64,000 bases of DNA from Paenarthrobacter aurescens (GTDB lineage Bacteria > Actinomycetota > Actinomycetes > Actinomycetales > Micrococcaceae): positions 3,100,001-3,164,000 of the forward strand of contig NZ_CP157456.1 in assembly GCF_041549525.1 (NCBI RefSeq), given 5' to 3'. Below the pieces are notes generated by a model. It was not told the origin of the DNA, ran no database searches, and worked only from the letters and a program-made list of their open reading frames with translations. The first letter of the stretch is position 1. Every line of letters begins with the position of its first letter. Shown here in pieces: positions 35,825-45,079 of this stretch. The position numbers and the translations under genes were made by a program.

Positions 35825-37189
35825 TTACGGCACCGTTTCGATCCCGGCCCCGGCTGCGTCCTTGAATCTGGCGTTGATCAGCACCACATCGCGTCCGGCC
35901 CGGTCCAGCAGGCTGGCTGCGACACTCGCCCGGTATCCCGTGGCACAGTGAACCCAAATCTTCGTCTCCGGCAGTTCCGTGATCTTGCCGGGAAGCTCGT
36001 AAACGGGAATGTTGAGGGCTCCCTTGATGTGCGATGCCCCGAACTCCTCCGGGCGACGAACATCCAGCACCACGTCCCCAGGCGCACGGCCTTTGAGGAG
36101 CGCAGTCCACTCCCCGTACGGGTAGCTCGCCGGCGTAGACTCAGGCGACCACTCACCAGGTTGATGCCCGACGGCGGCATCCGGACTGTCGATGCCGATT
36201 CTCGCCAGGTCGCGGATCGCCTTTTCCACCTCTCCCCTGGGTCCCAGCAGTGTGAGTGGTTGATTCCAGGGGATCACCCAGCCGAGGTAGCTGGTGAAGT
36301 TATCGCCCTTCCCGTACTCGAAGCTCACGCTGCCCTTGAGGTGGCCGTCTGCGAAAGCCACTCTGTGCCGGAGGTCCACCACCCACTCCCCTGCGTCCAG
36401 GCGTCGGGTCAACTCTTCAGTATTGACGGAGTCCGGGACAGCAAGGGCTGCAGGTCCCACTCCTGCCGCATTGAGCGGGCTCATGTGGGCGTAGTACGCG
36501 GGATAAGCGGTGATGTTCGCCAACAACTCTGACACGAAGTGGTCCTCGTCGGGATCCGTCAGGGCGTGGTTGGACTTGGCCTGCTCGCCGATCGTTGATG
36601 ATTCCTGGTGGCTTGCGGGGCCGATGGAACAGAACGATCCGAAGCCATGGGTCGGGTAGAGCGCCGCATCAGGATCCGCAGAGTCCACCAACCGGCGGAC
36701 CGAGGAGTACTGGTCATGAGCCAGCGTCGCGGTGTCATCGGAAGAGACCAGGTCCGTCCGGCCCACCGAACCGTAGAGCAAGCTGCCGCCGGAAAACACG
36801 GCCTCAGCGCCGTCGTCGTGCGTGTCATCCCGGACCACGTACGAAAGGTGCGTATGAGTGTGGCCGGGCGTGGCAACCACTCGCACCACGAGCTGGCCAA
36901 CGCGGATAACCTGCCCGTCCGTGACGGGCACCCGGGTAAATGCGAGGTGATCCTCGGCATTCACCAGGTACGCAGCACCGTGCTTCTCTGCCAGGACCAA
37001 CCCGCCGGTGACGTAGTCGTTGTGGAGGTGCGTTTCGGCCACGTGGGTGATCCGAACTCCGGCTTCGCGGGCGGCAGCTTCAACCCGGTCAATATCGCGT
37101 TGAGGGTCAATCACCAGAGCCACATTGCCGTCGTGCACCAAGTAACTCCGGTCCCCCAACTGGGGCGTTTCAATGACAACGACGTCCAT
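35825..37189 (-). CDS. Metallo-beta-lactamase fold / double rhodanese protein
   Basis: The 454-aa protein is built of three domains. Residues ~1-240 are an MBL-fold hydrolase with HLHND (His54, His56, Asp58) and 'TPGHTHTHLSY', as in ETHE1/glyoxalase II-like persulfide dioxygenases. Then comes a rhodanese domain without an active-site Cys (~265-340), then a second one with the catalytic loop HCATGYR (~418). The family handles glutathione-, bacillithiol- or mycothiol-type persulfides, so a role in sulfane-sulfur detoxification is likely. TACCCT lies five bases before the ATG. Confidence 0.9.
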   Translation of the reverse strand: MDVVVIETPQLGDRSYLVHDGNVALVIDPQRDIDRVEAAAREAGVRITHVAETHLHNDYVTGGLVLAEKHGAAYLVNAEDHLAFTRVPVTDGQVIRVGQLVVRVVATPGHTHTHLSYVVRDDTHDDGAEAVFSGGSLLYGSVGRTDLVSSDDTATLAHDQYSSVRRLVDSADPDAALYPTHGFGSFCSIGPASHQESSTIGEQAKSNHALTDPDEDHFVSELLANITAYPAYYAHMSPLNAAGVGPAALAVPDSVNTEELTRRLDAGEWVVDLRHRVAFADGHLKGSVSFEYGKGDNFTSYLGWVIPWNQPLTLLGPRGEVEKAIRDLARIGIDSPDAAVGHQPGEWSPESTPASYPYGEWTALLKGRAPGDVVLDVRRPEEFGASHIKGALNIPVYELPGKITELPETKIWVHCATGYRASVAASLLDRAGRDVVLINARFKDAAGAGIETVP

Positions 37190-37223
37190 GACTCAGGGTA
37201 CCGCCGGCAGTTAGACCTTAAGC

Positions 37224-37261
37224 AGCAGCGGGGCCACTCGAAAGGAGTGACCCCGCCTGCT
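37224..37261 (-). terminator. Hairpin after the cysG-fpr operon
   Basis: A 16-bp GC-rich stem with one mismatch and one bulge lies 16 bp beyond the stop of the second fpr gene. The T run is poor, so its strength as a terminator is uncertain. Confidence 0.55.
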
Positions 37262-37276
37262 GTGAAACGGAAGAAA

Positions 37277-38743
37277 CTAGACCTGTGCGGCTACACCGTC
37301 ACGGGAGATGTTGACCATGTCCTCGCGGGGAACAACCTTGATGCGCTCACGCTTGACCTCAACACCGTGGGAGGTGCCGGCCTCGGTTGCTGCTGCACCG
37401 AGTGCGAGCTCGTGGGCGTCCAGGGCCAGCCAGCCTTCCCAGCTGGTGAACTTCACGCCACGGGCGTCCAGGAGTTCCACTACGGCGTCGGCTGCGGGAA
37501 CCTCGGCAACCGGCAGGTTCTCCCGGTCTTCAAGCAGGTACGTCACGGTTTCGAGGGCATCGCCCTTGGTGTGGCCAATGAGGCCAACCGGGCCGCGCTT
37601 GATCCAGCCCGTGGCGTAGAGGCCGGGTACGTGCTGGCCGTCGGCGTCCAGGACGCGACCGCCGTCGTTGGTGACGACGCCCTTCTTGTGGTCGAACTCG
37701 ACGTCCGGCAGAGCCGAACCGAAGTAGCCGATGGAACGGTACACGGCCTGAACCGGGTAGTCGATGAACTCGCCGGTGCCGCGGGCGTTGCCCGTACCGT
37801 CCAGTTCGGTGCGCTCAAACTTGATGCCGGCAACCTTGCCCGGGGTGTCCGGGGAGTCCACGATCTCCACCGGGCTGTGCAGGAAGTGCAGGTGCAGGCG
37901 GCGGGAAGCGGTGAGCTCGGAGAGGTCCTCCGGCTGCTCGGCAATCCAGTTGGTGAGCGTACCCACCATGGTCTTGGTCTGGTTGTTGGTCTGGACCTGG
38001 CGGTCCGATTCTTCGTCGAACTCGAAATCCTCGGCGTAGAGGATGATGTCTACGTCCTTGGAGTGCGAGAGTTCGCGGAGTTCCAGCGGGGTGAACTTCA
38101 CCTGTGCCGGACCACGGCGGCCGAAGACGTGAACGTCGGTGACCGGGGAGTTCTTCAGGCCGGCGTAGACGTTGTCCGGAATTTCGGTGACCAGGAGGTC
38201 ATCGGCGTGCTTGGACAGGACACGAGCGACGTCGAGGGCCACGTTGCCGTTGCCGAGGACAGCGATCTCCTTCGCGTCCAGCGGCCATTCGCGCGGAACG
38301 TCCGGGTGACCGTCGTACCAGGAGACGAAGTCGGCGCCGCCGAAGGAGCCTTCAAGTTCGATGCCCGGGATGTTCAGGTCCGCATCCTTGATGGCGCCGG
38401 TGGCGAAGATCACGGCGTCGTAGTGCCTACGGAGGTCCTCAATGGAGATGTCCGTACCGTAGTCCACGTTGCCGAAGAAGCGGATGTCGCCACGGTCCAG
38501 GACCTTGTGCAGTGCGTTGACGATGCCCTTGATGCGGGGGTGGTCCGGTGCGACGCCGTAGCGGATGAGGCCGTACGGTGCCGGGTAACGGTCAAAGAGG
38601 TCGATGCTGACGTTGAGCTCGCCGCTCTTGACGGCCTCGCTCTTGGTCAGGATGTCCGCTGCGTACACGCCGGCCGGGCCGGAGCCGATGACGGCGACGC
38701 GAAGCGGACGGTCCGCAGAACCTACGGGGGTGCTAATTGACAC
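37277..38743 (-). CDS. fprA: FprA-type ferredoxin-NADP+ reductase (paralog 2, with cysG)
   Basis: This 488-aa flavoenzyme is closely similar to the one at 26503: the same GSGPAGVYAAD, 'VLGNGNVALDVARVL', 'FGRRGPAQVKFTPLELREL' and 'YATGWIKRGPVGLIGHTKGDA' blocks. GTG at 38743 follows AGAAGGAAC. It begins 20 bp after the cysG stop on the same strand, so they form an operon. With siroheme synthesis next to it, this paralog most likely feeds electrons through ferredoxin to sulfite reductase, while paralog 1 serves other ferredoxin users; that split is an inference. Confidence 0.93.
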   Translation of the reverse strand: MSISTPVGSADRPLRVAVIGSGPAGVYAADILTKSEAVKSGELNVSIDLFDRYPAPYGLIRYGVAPDHPRIKGIVNALHKVLDRGDIRFFGNVDYGTDISIEDLRRHYDAVIFATGAIKDADLNIPGIELEGSFGGADFVSWYDGHPDVPREWPLDAKEIAVLGNGNVALDVARVLSKHADDLLVTEIPDNVYAGLKNSPVTDVHVFGRRGPAQVKFTPLELRELSHSKDVDIILYAEDFEFDEESDRQVQTNNQTKTMVGTLTNWIAEQPEDLSELTASRRLHLHFLHSPVEIVDSPDTPGKVAGIKFERTELDGTGNARGTGEFIDYPVQAVYRSIGYFGSALPDVEFDHKKGVVTNDGGRVLDADGQHVPGLYATGWIKRGPVGLIGHTKGDALETVTYLLEDRENLPVAEVPAADAVVELLDARGVKFTSWEGWLALDAHELALGAAATEAGTSHGVEVKRERIKVVPREDMVNISRDGVAAQV

Positions 38744-38763
38744 GGCTGTGTTCCTTCTTCTTC

Positions 38764-40041
38764 TCAGTTACTGCGGACGCGGGGACGATTTGGGGTAATG
38801 GTGCTGTAATCAGCGGTCTTGAAATGCTGCGGTGCAAAGGGGCTGACGCGGACCACATCGCCGATCACAATGACCGCCGGGTTGGCCACGCCGACGGCTT
38901 CCGCCTGGTCCGCGATGGTGCCCAGAGTGCCGATGGTGACGCGCTGATCCGGCAAATACCCGTTCTCTACGATACCTACTGGCGTGTCCAAAGGCAGACC
39001 CGAGCCGGCCAGCGCAGCCGCGGAATCACGCAATTGAGCCACACCCATGAGCAACACCACAGTGTGATCGGGGCGTGCGGGGACCTCGGACAGCTCTTCA
39101 TGGCCGGTTACTACGCTGAAGCCCTTGGCCAGGCCGCGGTGTGTCACGGGAATACCGGCAGCGGCCGGAACCGAGATCGCCGACGTTACGCCGGACACCA
39201 CTTCAACCTCGACGCCGTTCTGCCGGCAGAATTCCGCTTCCTCGCCACCGCGACCCAGCACGTAGGGATCGCCGCCTTTGAGGCGGACCACGCGGTTGCC
39301 CTTGAGGGCTTCGTCCACGAGGATGCGGTTGATCTCGAGCTGCGGGACCGGGTGATGGCCGGGCGTCTTGCCCACCTCGATCACACGGACGTCCGGGGCA
39401 AGCTCCTTCAGCAGCTCACGCGGCCCCAGACGGTCAGCAACCACGACGTCGGCCTGGCCCAGCAGGCGCCGACCGCGGACAGTGATTAGTCCCGAGTCGC
39501 CAGGACCGCCACCCACGAGGGCCACGGAGCCGGCGGGCGTTGTGCCAGCGGCGTCCGGCTTACGGTGACGGCGAAGTGGAAGGTCGCCGGTTTCAAGTGC
39601 GGTGGCCACAGCATTACGAAGGGCCATGGCACGGCGGGGGTCGCCCCCGGCGTTGATGGCGATCTTCACGTCATCCACCACGGCAACGGCCGGTGTCCAA
39701 GCAGCTGATGCTTCATGGTCCGAGGCATTGACGCACCAGATGCGCTGCGCCTCGGCGTCGGCGGCTACTTGGGTGTCCACAGCGGCAGCGCCAGTGGCAG
39801 TCTGAACGAACCAGACGCCGTCGAGGTCTGAAGTGCGGTACCCGCGCTGTTCCAAAGTAAGCAGCCCGGAAGCGGCGAGTCCGTGGAGGTTTTCGGTGGC
39901 AACGGGCGCAACAACGGTGACTTTCGCACCGGCGTCGAGCAGTCCCTTGGCACGGCGTTCCGCAACGGGGCCGCCGCCCACCACCAGCACCGGGCGGCCA
40001 AGCAGCCGCAGCGCGGTGGGGTAAATGTCCTGTATTGCCAT
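38764..40041 (-). CDS. cysG: Siroheme synthase-like: precorrin-2 dehydrogenase + uroporphyrinogen-III methyltransferase
   Basis: The 425-aa protein joins an N-terminal Met8/CysG-type domain (residues ~1-155, 'LGRPVLVVGGGPVAERRAKGLL'), which oxidises precorrin-2 and may chelate iron, to a C-terminal SAM-dependent uroporphyrinogen-III C-methyltransferase (~175-415, with 'LVGGGPGDSGLITVRG' and 'VRLKGGDPYVLGRGGEE'). It makes siroheme for sulfite reductase. ATG at 40041 is set by a TTGAAG-18-TACAGT promoter whose -10 ends six bases before it, so the message is leaderless. A separate SirB-like chelatase is encoded at 58165. Confidence 0.93.
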   Translation of the reverse strand: MAIQDIYPTALRLLGRPVLVVGGGPVAERRAKGLLDAGAKVTVVAPVATENLHGLAASGLLTLEQRGYRTSDLDGVWFVQTATGAAAVDTQVAADAEAQRIWCVNASDHEASAAWTPAVAVVDDVKIAINAGGDPRRAMALRNAVATALETGDLPLRRHRKPDAAGTTPAGSVALVGGGPGDSGLITVRGRRLLGQADVVVADRLGPRELLKELAPDVRVIEVGKTPGHHPVPQLEINRILVDEALKGNRVVRLKGGDPYVLGRGGEEAEFCRQNGVEVEVVSGVTSAISVPAAAGIPVTHRGLAKGFSVVTGHEELSEVPARPDHTVVLLMGVAQLRDSAAALAGSGLPLDTPVGIVENGYLPDQRVTIGTLGTIADQAEAVGVANPAVIVIGDVVRVSPFAPQHFKTADYSTITPNRPRVRSN

Positions 40042-40047
40042 GAAAAA

Positions 40048-40077
40048 ACTGTAGGGCCGCCCCGTAACATGCTTCAA
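40048..40077 (-). promoter_or_regulatory. cysG promoter
   Basis: TTGAAG (-35) and TACAGT (-10) with an 18-base spacer on the minus strand; the -10 box ends six bases before the ATG at 40041. Confidence 0.65.
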
Positions 40078-40131
40078 AGGCTCAGAAACACCCGGTAACG
40101 CTGGGTAATCCAACGTCACATACTTCCCGGC

Positions 40132-40923
40132 CTAGCTCGGGGAAACCCTGTCTTTAAGCGTCAGGTAGTAGGCCCGCTGCTCCTTGCCCAGATGCTCGAT
40201 CGCGTAACGTAACGCCGTCCGGGGCATGGTGGCGGCGTGGTCATCGAGGAAGGCCAACAAGCGTTCACGGCTGCTGCGCCCGGCGTCCCGAACCCAACCA
40301 CCTACAGCTTTCTGGATGAGGTCTTCTTTGTCATGCAGCAGTATTTCGGCGATGGCGAAGGTGTCATCCAGTTGGCCTTCCCGGATGAACGCCGACGTGG
40401 CAACAATGGCGGTCCGACGCTCCCACATGTTTTCCGAACGGGCCAGTTGGTAGAGCGGATCCCGTGGCTTATCCATGAGCCAGCCACCCACTACCCTGCC
40501 GGCTCCGAGGTCCACCAGGTCCCAGTTATTGATGCGGTCGTGCCTGCGGAGATACAGCTCGTAGAGGCTTTGGCGCCTCTCATTGGTGGTCTTCTTCTTC
40601 TGAGCCTGCAAGGACATGATCTTCACGGCACCCGCCCGGGCCTCGTGGATGTCCTTCTCCAGCAGCGTCTCAATATCTTCCAAGGTCATGGCCGCAAATT
40701 CCTTGGCCAACGTGAAAACCTCGCCCATCCGGACGCCAAGGAAAAAGTCCCCCTCGGCGTAATCACCTCTGCCGGTCTTGAAATACCGCTGGTACTTTGC
40801 CTGCTCCACCACGGACTGCCGGATTTCCAGGCGCTCCAAAAATGCGACGGCGGTGGGTTGGGTTCCCGGCGCCGGCGCCGCAGGCTTGCGGTTCTTCGGG
40901 GCCTTTCCGTCTTTGGGCGTCAT
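40132..40923 (-). CDS. AlkD-type DNA alkylation repair protein
   Basis: The 263-aa protein is a HEAT-like-repeat DNA glycosylase of the AlkD family: 'YQRYFKTGRGDYAEGDFFLGVRMG' near the N-terminus, the conserved 'RINNWDLVDLGAGRVVGGWL' and 'RRTAIVATSAFIREG'. AlkD removes bulky or cationic alkylated purines. A ~25-residue lysine/proline-rich N-terminal tail is likely disordered. Its start is just past the stop of glutaminase; both lie on the minus strand, AlkD downstream of it is not the case: AlkD is transcribed away from cysG's upstream side and stands alone. Confidence 0.9.
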   Translation of the reverse strand: MTPKDGKAPKNRKPAAPAPGTQPTAVAFLERLEIRQSVVEQAKYQRYFKTGRGDYAEGDFFLGVRMGEVFTLAKEFAAMTLEDIETLLEKDIHEARAGAVKIMSLQAQKKKTTNERRQSLYELYLRRHDRINNWDLVDLGAGRVVGGWLMDKPRDPLYQLARSENMWERRTAIVATSAFIREGQLDDTFAIAEILLHDKEDLIQKAVGGWVRDAGRSSRERLLAFLDDHAATMPRTALRYAIEHLGKEQRAYYLTLKDRVSPS

Positions 40924-40938
40924 CCCTCCATCATCCGC

Positions 40939-41850
40939 CTAAAACACCGACCAGCCAGTACGTGTGGTGAATTCGTCCAGGGCGGCCACACCCGCCACGG
41001 AATTCCCGGACCGTCCCAAGCCAGGGCTCCACACGCTGATGGAGCACTTATTGGGAACCACAGCCACAATTCCCCCGCCCACTCCGCTCTTTCCCGGAAG
41101 GCCCACGCGGTAGGCAAATTCGCCCGCGGCATCGTATGTTCCGCAGGTGAGCATGACGGCGTTGATTCTCTTGGTCTGGGCTGGAGACAGCACCAGCGTC
41201 CCATCGGATCCCAGTCCATTGGAGGCGAGGAACCGGGTTGCCAGCGCCAGGTCTTCGCAGTTCATGGCCAAAGCGCACTGCTTGGCGTAGGAGTCCAGGA
41301 CGTCATCCACCGGATTCTCCAGATTGCCGCAGCTTGCCAGGAAGTGGGCCAGCGAGGCATTGCGGTGTCCCTTGCCCAGTTCGGATGAGGCCACAACGTG
41401 ATCGGTGTCGATGCTCTCCTTGCTGGTCTCCTGGCGCATCAGTTCCCGCACGGCCTTGGCTGCGTCGCCTGTGAGGCTTAGTAGCCGATCCGTCACCACG
41501 ATTGCGCCGGCGTTGATGAAGGGGTTACGTGGGATACCCTCTTCGCTTTCCAACTGAACCAAGGAGTTGAAGGGGTTGCCTGAGGGTTCGCGGAAGACGC
41601 GCTTCCAAATGTGGTCGCCGTCCGCAGCCAGAACCAAAGCAAGGGCGAAGACCTTGGAGATGCTTTGAATGGAGAACTCCACATGGGCGTCCCCTGCCGA
41701 GAACACTTCCCCCTCCCGGGTCACCAGCGATATCCCAAACTGGTGAGGATCCACTGCCCCGAGTTGCGGGATGTAATCTGCTACTTTTCCCTGACCGACG
41801 TGGGGTTGAACTGCTCCAACGATGTCCTCGAGGAGGTTCTGGATGTCCAT
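40939..41850 (-). CDS. glsA: Glutaminase A
   Basis: The 303-aa enzyme hydrolyses glutamine to glutamate and ammonia. It is a full-length serine-dependent glutaminase: the nucleophile motif S63-I-S-K66 in 'EFSIQSISKVFALAL', the 'NPFINAGAIVVTD' block and 'LPGKSGVGGGIVAVVP' near the C-terminus are all intact. ATG at 41850 (MDIQNLLEDI) is preferred because AAAGG lies seven bases before it. AlkD follows 15 bp downstream on the same strand and may be co-transcribed with it. Confidence 0.95.
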   Translation of the reverse strand: MDIQNLLEDIVGAVQPHVGQGKVADYIPQLGAVDPHQFGISLVTREGEVFSAGDAHVEFSIQSISKVFALALVLAADGDHIWKRVFREPSGNPFNSLVQLESEEGIPRNPFINAGAIVVTDRLLSLTGDAAKAVRELMRQETSKESIDTDHVVASSELGKGHRNASLAHFLASCGNLENPVDDVLDSYAKQCALAMNCEDLALATRFLASNGLGSDGTLVLSPAQTKRINAVMLTCGTYDAAGEFAYRVGLPGKSGVGGGIVAVVPNKCSISVWSPGLGRSGNSVAGVAALDEFTTRTGWSVF

Positions 41851-41974
41851 GGGCAACCTTTGCTCTCTGGGTGATTCCTGTCCTCATTGACGGGACTCAC
41901 AAGTGCTCGCGCGCTCTTGACGCGAGAGCGCACAGCCAGCAACAATACCTGCCTTTCCTCGGCCGTGGGGTCCG

Positions 41975-43018
41975 TTACTTGGTCAGGGAGGCACTCCATC
42001 CGAAGGCCGGCGCAATGTGCTTGGCCACGTTCCCAAGCAGCTTGGCGTTGTAGTCCACTCCCAGTTGATTGGGCACCGTGAGCAGGACAGTGTCAGCTGC
42101 TTGCACGGCCGCGTCCTTCGCCAGCTCGTCCGCCAGTTGATCCGGCTCGCCGATGTAGCTCTTACCGAAACGGGACAACGCGCCGTCGAGAATTCCCACC
42201 TGGTCCTGGCTGTCCGCTTGGGCGCGGAGCCCGAAGTAGTGGTTGTCTTGGCTATCGACGATGGGTATGACGCTGCGGCTGACGGAGATCCGTGGCTCAA
42301 AGTCATGCCCGGCGGCGGTCCAGGCTTCGCGGAAAAGGCTGATCTGCTCCGCCTGTAGTTGATCGAAGGGCACGCCTGTGTCCTCAGTGAGGAGGGTTGA
42401 GCTCATCAGGTTCATCCCCTGCTCAGCAGCCCACACGGCCGTTTTCCGGGTTCCGGCACCCCACCAGATTCTTTGTGCGAGGCCAGGTGATTGGGGCTGG
42501 ATGGGCAGTAGTCCCGTGGCGCCGCCCGCGTAATGGGGATCTGCCTCGGCTACGCCGTGCCCGGCGATGGCTTTGCGGAACAATGCAGTGTGGCGGCGGG
42601 CCATGTCGCCGCTGTCCTCACCGTCCTTGGGGACGTAGCCGAAGTTCGCCGCTCCGTTCCGTGCGGGTTCGGGTGAACCACGGCTCACTCCGAGCTGCAA
42701 CCGCCCATCACTGATGAGGTCCGTGGCTGCTGCTTCCTCGGCCATGTAGAGGCTGTTTTCATATCTCATGTCGATCACGCCGGTGCCCATTTCGATTCTG
42801 CTGGTCCGTGCTGCGATAGCGCTCAGCAGTGGAAAGGGCGAGGCCTGCTGCCGGGCGAAGTGATGGACCCGGAAGAAGGCTCCATCGATGCCCAGTTCCT
42901 CAGCGGCCACAGCGAGGTCGATGCCCTGTTTCAGGGCATCCCCAGCCGTTGGCACGAGGGAACCCGGGACACGGGCCCAGTGCCCGAAGGAGAGGAAACC
43001 AATCCGTTTGTTGTGCAT
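41975..43018 (-). CDS. Luciferase-like (LLM) flavin monooxygenase
   Basis: The 347-aa protein belongs to the bacterial luciferase-like monooxygenase superfamily that uses FMNH2 or F420. The TIM-barrel landmarks are visible: 'RIGFLSFGHW' first strand, 'ELGIDGAFFRVHHFA' (the His typical of the group), 'IEMGTGVIDMRYENSLYMAEEAAATDLISDGRLQLGVSRGSPEP'. ATG at 43018 is chosen since the barrel begins there. Substrate unknown. It is divergent from the DUF1023-like gene at 43160. Confidence 0.9.
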   Translation of the reverse strand: MHNKRIGFLSFGHWARVPGSLVPTAGDALKQGIDLAVAAEELGIDGAFFRVHHFARQQASPFPLLSAIAARTSRIEMGTGVIDMRYENSLYMAEEAAATDLISDGRLQLGVSRGSPEPARNGAANFGYVPKDGEDSGDMARRHTALFRKAIAGHGVAEADPHYAGGATGLLPIQPQSPGLAQRIWWGAGTRKTAVWAAEQGMNLMSSTLLTEDTGVPFDQLQAEQISLFREAWTAAGHDFEPRISVSRSVIPIVDSQDNHYFGLRAQADSQDQVGILDGALSRFGKSYIGEPDQLADELAKDAAVQAADTVLLTVPNQLGVDYNAKLLGNVAKHIAPAFGWSASLTK

Positions 43019-43117
43019 GTTCGGGACAACTCCGCGGGAGTCCGGAGAATTCCACGGACCCCTTGCCCACCACTCAGCGCTTTCCAAAGTGATTCAAAAT
43101 TCGCCAAGCGCATTAGG

Positions 43118-43155
43118 TATAGTGGACCCGTGAGCAGTTTATCTATTTGATGGAG
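43118..43155 (+). promoter_or_regulatory. -10 box and ribosome binding site of the DUF1023-like gene
   Basis: A TATAGT hexamer is at 43118-43123 and TGGAG at 43151-43155, five bases from the GTG at 43160. No convincing -35 box was found. Confidence 0.5.
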
Positions 43156-43159
43156 TAAA

Positions 43160-45079
43160 GTGAAATTCGACACGGGGGTTGCCGATCGTTTGATCGGTGC
43201 ATGTCGAGACGCAGCGCGTACGCTACAAGATCAAAGCGGCGGACGGGAATCGATCTCGACTGCTGCTCTTACGGAATTTCGGGGCGTGTTCTCTGACTGT
43301 TTCCGGGAGAACGTTGCCGCTGAACGGGCGGCCCGCTCGGAGCTGGTCCGCATGTTGGAAGATGTTGCCCGTCAGGTCCACGAAGCGAAGGGCGCGGCGG
43401 AGGTTGAGCAGCGTCGCTTGGATGACGTGACGGAGTGGGCGCTTGCCTCCGGCTGGGTGCGTGCTGGCGGTGGTGTTGGAGTGAATGTGGGGCCGCGCCC
43501 GTCGATGGAGGCGACTGACCGTCCGGTGGTGAGCGTGGACACTGCGCGGCAGGGGTTTCGTGTCTGGGCGAGTGGAAGCACTGCTGGGGCGAGTTCCGCT
43601 GATCCGGACACCTTGGAATCCGCAGTGTCAACCTTCAGGATCCAGGACGGCTCAGACCGAGGCGCGGCCAACAGAGTCAGTGCAGCCGGGTCCGAGTTCG
43701 AGGACAAGTGCTCCTGGGTGCACTCTGATCTAGACGCTGTCCGTGGCGGGCTGCGACGGTTCCTGGAAGACAACCATCAGGACGCAGCCCGGCTTTCCGA
43801 CATCGCGTCGACGTTCCGCGCTGCCGGTGGGAGCGGTGACCTCGGGCAGATAACGGTATCGAACGGCGTTCTGGTGCTTGCAACGGTGCCAACGACAATA
43901 TCGGGTGCGGCGCTGCTGGGCTACTTGTCCACTGCCTCCGAGGCTGACGTGAAGGCATTGGCCACAATACCTGGATGGCAGCAGACCCTGCGAGGCATGG
44001 ACCCATCGAAAATCGGGGCTTGGTGGGCGGGCATGAAAACGGGAGCCCACCCTGCAGTGAACGATTCCGGGTTCACGCCGGTGCAGGAGCTGCTGCTCGC
44101 TGCGGCTCCGGCCATATTCGGCGCTTTGGACGGGATGCCCGCACTGGCCAGGGTCCGGGCTAACCAGTTGAACGCGCCAAGCCTGCTCCGCGCGGCAGAG
44201 AAAGACCTGGAAACAGCCAAGAAGTTGTCGGGGATCGGGCAAGCACACCACGACCCGAACCGAACAAAGATGCTGGAAAATGAGGTGGCATACCTGAAGC
44301 AGGTGGAAGCCGGGGACGTACAGCTTTACCTCTATGACCGGGACCAGTCCCGGATCGTGGAAATGATCGGCACCCCGGGCCCCGACACACGGCACGTGAT
44401 CACCTACGTTCCGGGGACGTTCACCGGAATGAACGTCTTCTACGAAGGCGGGGTCCAGCAGGTCTCGACATACCTTACTGGCGCTGTATCGGGGACGGTG
44501 GCTTTCGTCTACAAGGATGGGCGGTTCCCCGGAGAGGCGGACACCGCCGGCGGTCCCAACCTGGCGAGAATTGGTGAGGCGAACGATGAGAACCTTGCAC
44601 GCACGTCAGGGCAGCAACTGGCAGGTTTCGAGGCCGGGATGCGCACTGACCCCTACCTGAACGGTGCCGAACAAACCGGCATCGGACACAGCTGGGGCCT
44701 GGCGAACCTCACCAGCTCCGAGGTCGCCGGAGCCCGATATGACAAGGTGATTTCCCTCGCCGGGGCCGGCATGCTCCCGGACTGGAAACCACAGGCAACC
44801 ACGGAATACTCGAACCTGTACTACTATGATCTGCTCGTCCATGGCCAGGGAGTAACCAACCCCGTCACGAAAAAAGGTGTGGTGTGGGATGGAAATAACC
44901 CCATCCATCGCGAAGAGTTTGAACAGCACTACTACCGCGGCCCCCACGACGACCAACTTAGGGCGATCAACACCGTCGAAGAAGGGAACATCCTCATGGA
45001 AAACCACAACCTCATTGCCTCCAACAGCGAAGACAACGATAAGGCACTTCGGTACATGAAGAAGTTGGTGAATCAATGA
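43160..45079 (+). CDS. Large DUF1023-like alpha/beta-hydrolase with WXG100-like N-terminus
   Basis: The 639-aa protein has three parts. Residues ~1-210 are helical with no signal peptide, and look like the WXG100/LXG-type heads of type VII secreted proteins. A hydrophobic/linker zone follows (~225-350). The C-terminal ~280 residues match the DUF1023 alpha/beta-hydrolase pattern, with nucleophile elbow GHSWG (Ser511) and 'VISLAGAGM' after it. His616 near the C-terminus might complete the triad. Its stop overlaps the start of a lipoprotein gene (ATGA). Its last 28 codons recur at 45627-45710. An exported esterase or effector is plausible but unproven. Confidence 0.75.
   Translation: MKFDTGVADRLIGACRDAARTLQDQSGGRESISTAALTEFRGVFSDCFRENVAAERAARSELVRMLEDVARQVHEAKGAAEVEQRRLDDVTEWALASGWVRAGGGVGVNVGPRPSMEATDRPVVSVDTARQGFRVWASGSTAGASSADPDTLESAVSTFRIQDGSDRGAANRVSAAGSEFEDKCSWVHSDLDAVRGGLRRFLEDNHQDAARLSDIASTFRAAGGSGDLGQITVSNGVLVLATVPTTISGAALLGYLSTASEADVKALATIPGWQQTLRGMDPSKIGAWWAGMKTGAHPAVNDSGFTPVQELLLAAAPAIFGALDGMPALARVRANQLNAPSLLRAAEKDLETAKKLSGIGQAHHDPNRTKMLENEVAYLKQVEAGDVQLYLYDRDQSRIVEMIGTPGPDTRHVITYVPGTFTGMNVFYEGGVQQVSTYLTGAVSGTVAFVYKDGRFPGEADTAGGPNLARIGEANDENLARTSGQQLAGFEAGMRTDPYLNGAEQTGIGHSWGLANLTSSEVAGARYDKVISLAGAGMLPDWKPQATTEYSNLYYYDLLVHGQGVTNPVTKKGVVWDGNNPIHREEFEQHYYRGPHDDQLRAINTVEEGNILMENHNLIASNSEDNDKALRYMKKLVNQ

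Noticed and set aside
36608..38740. 710-codon open frame on the + strand
   Set aside because: It is antisense to the fpr and MBL-rhodanese genes. G/C-rich third positions in real genes keep opposite frames free of stops; the translation is rich in His, Val, Gly and Asp and matches no family.
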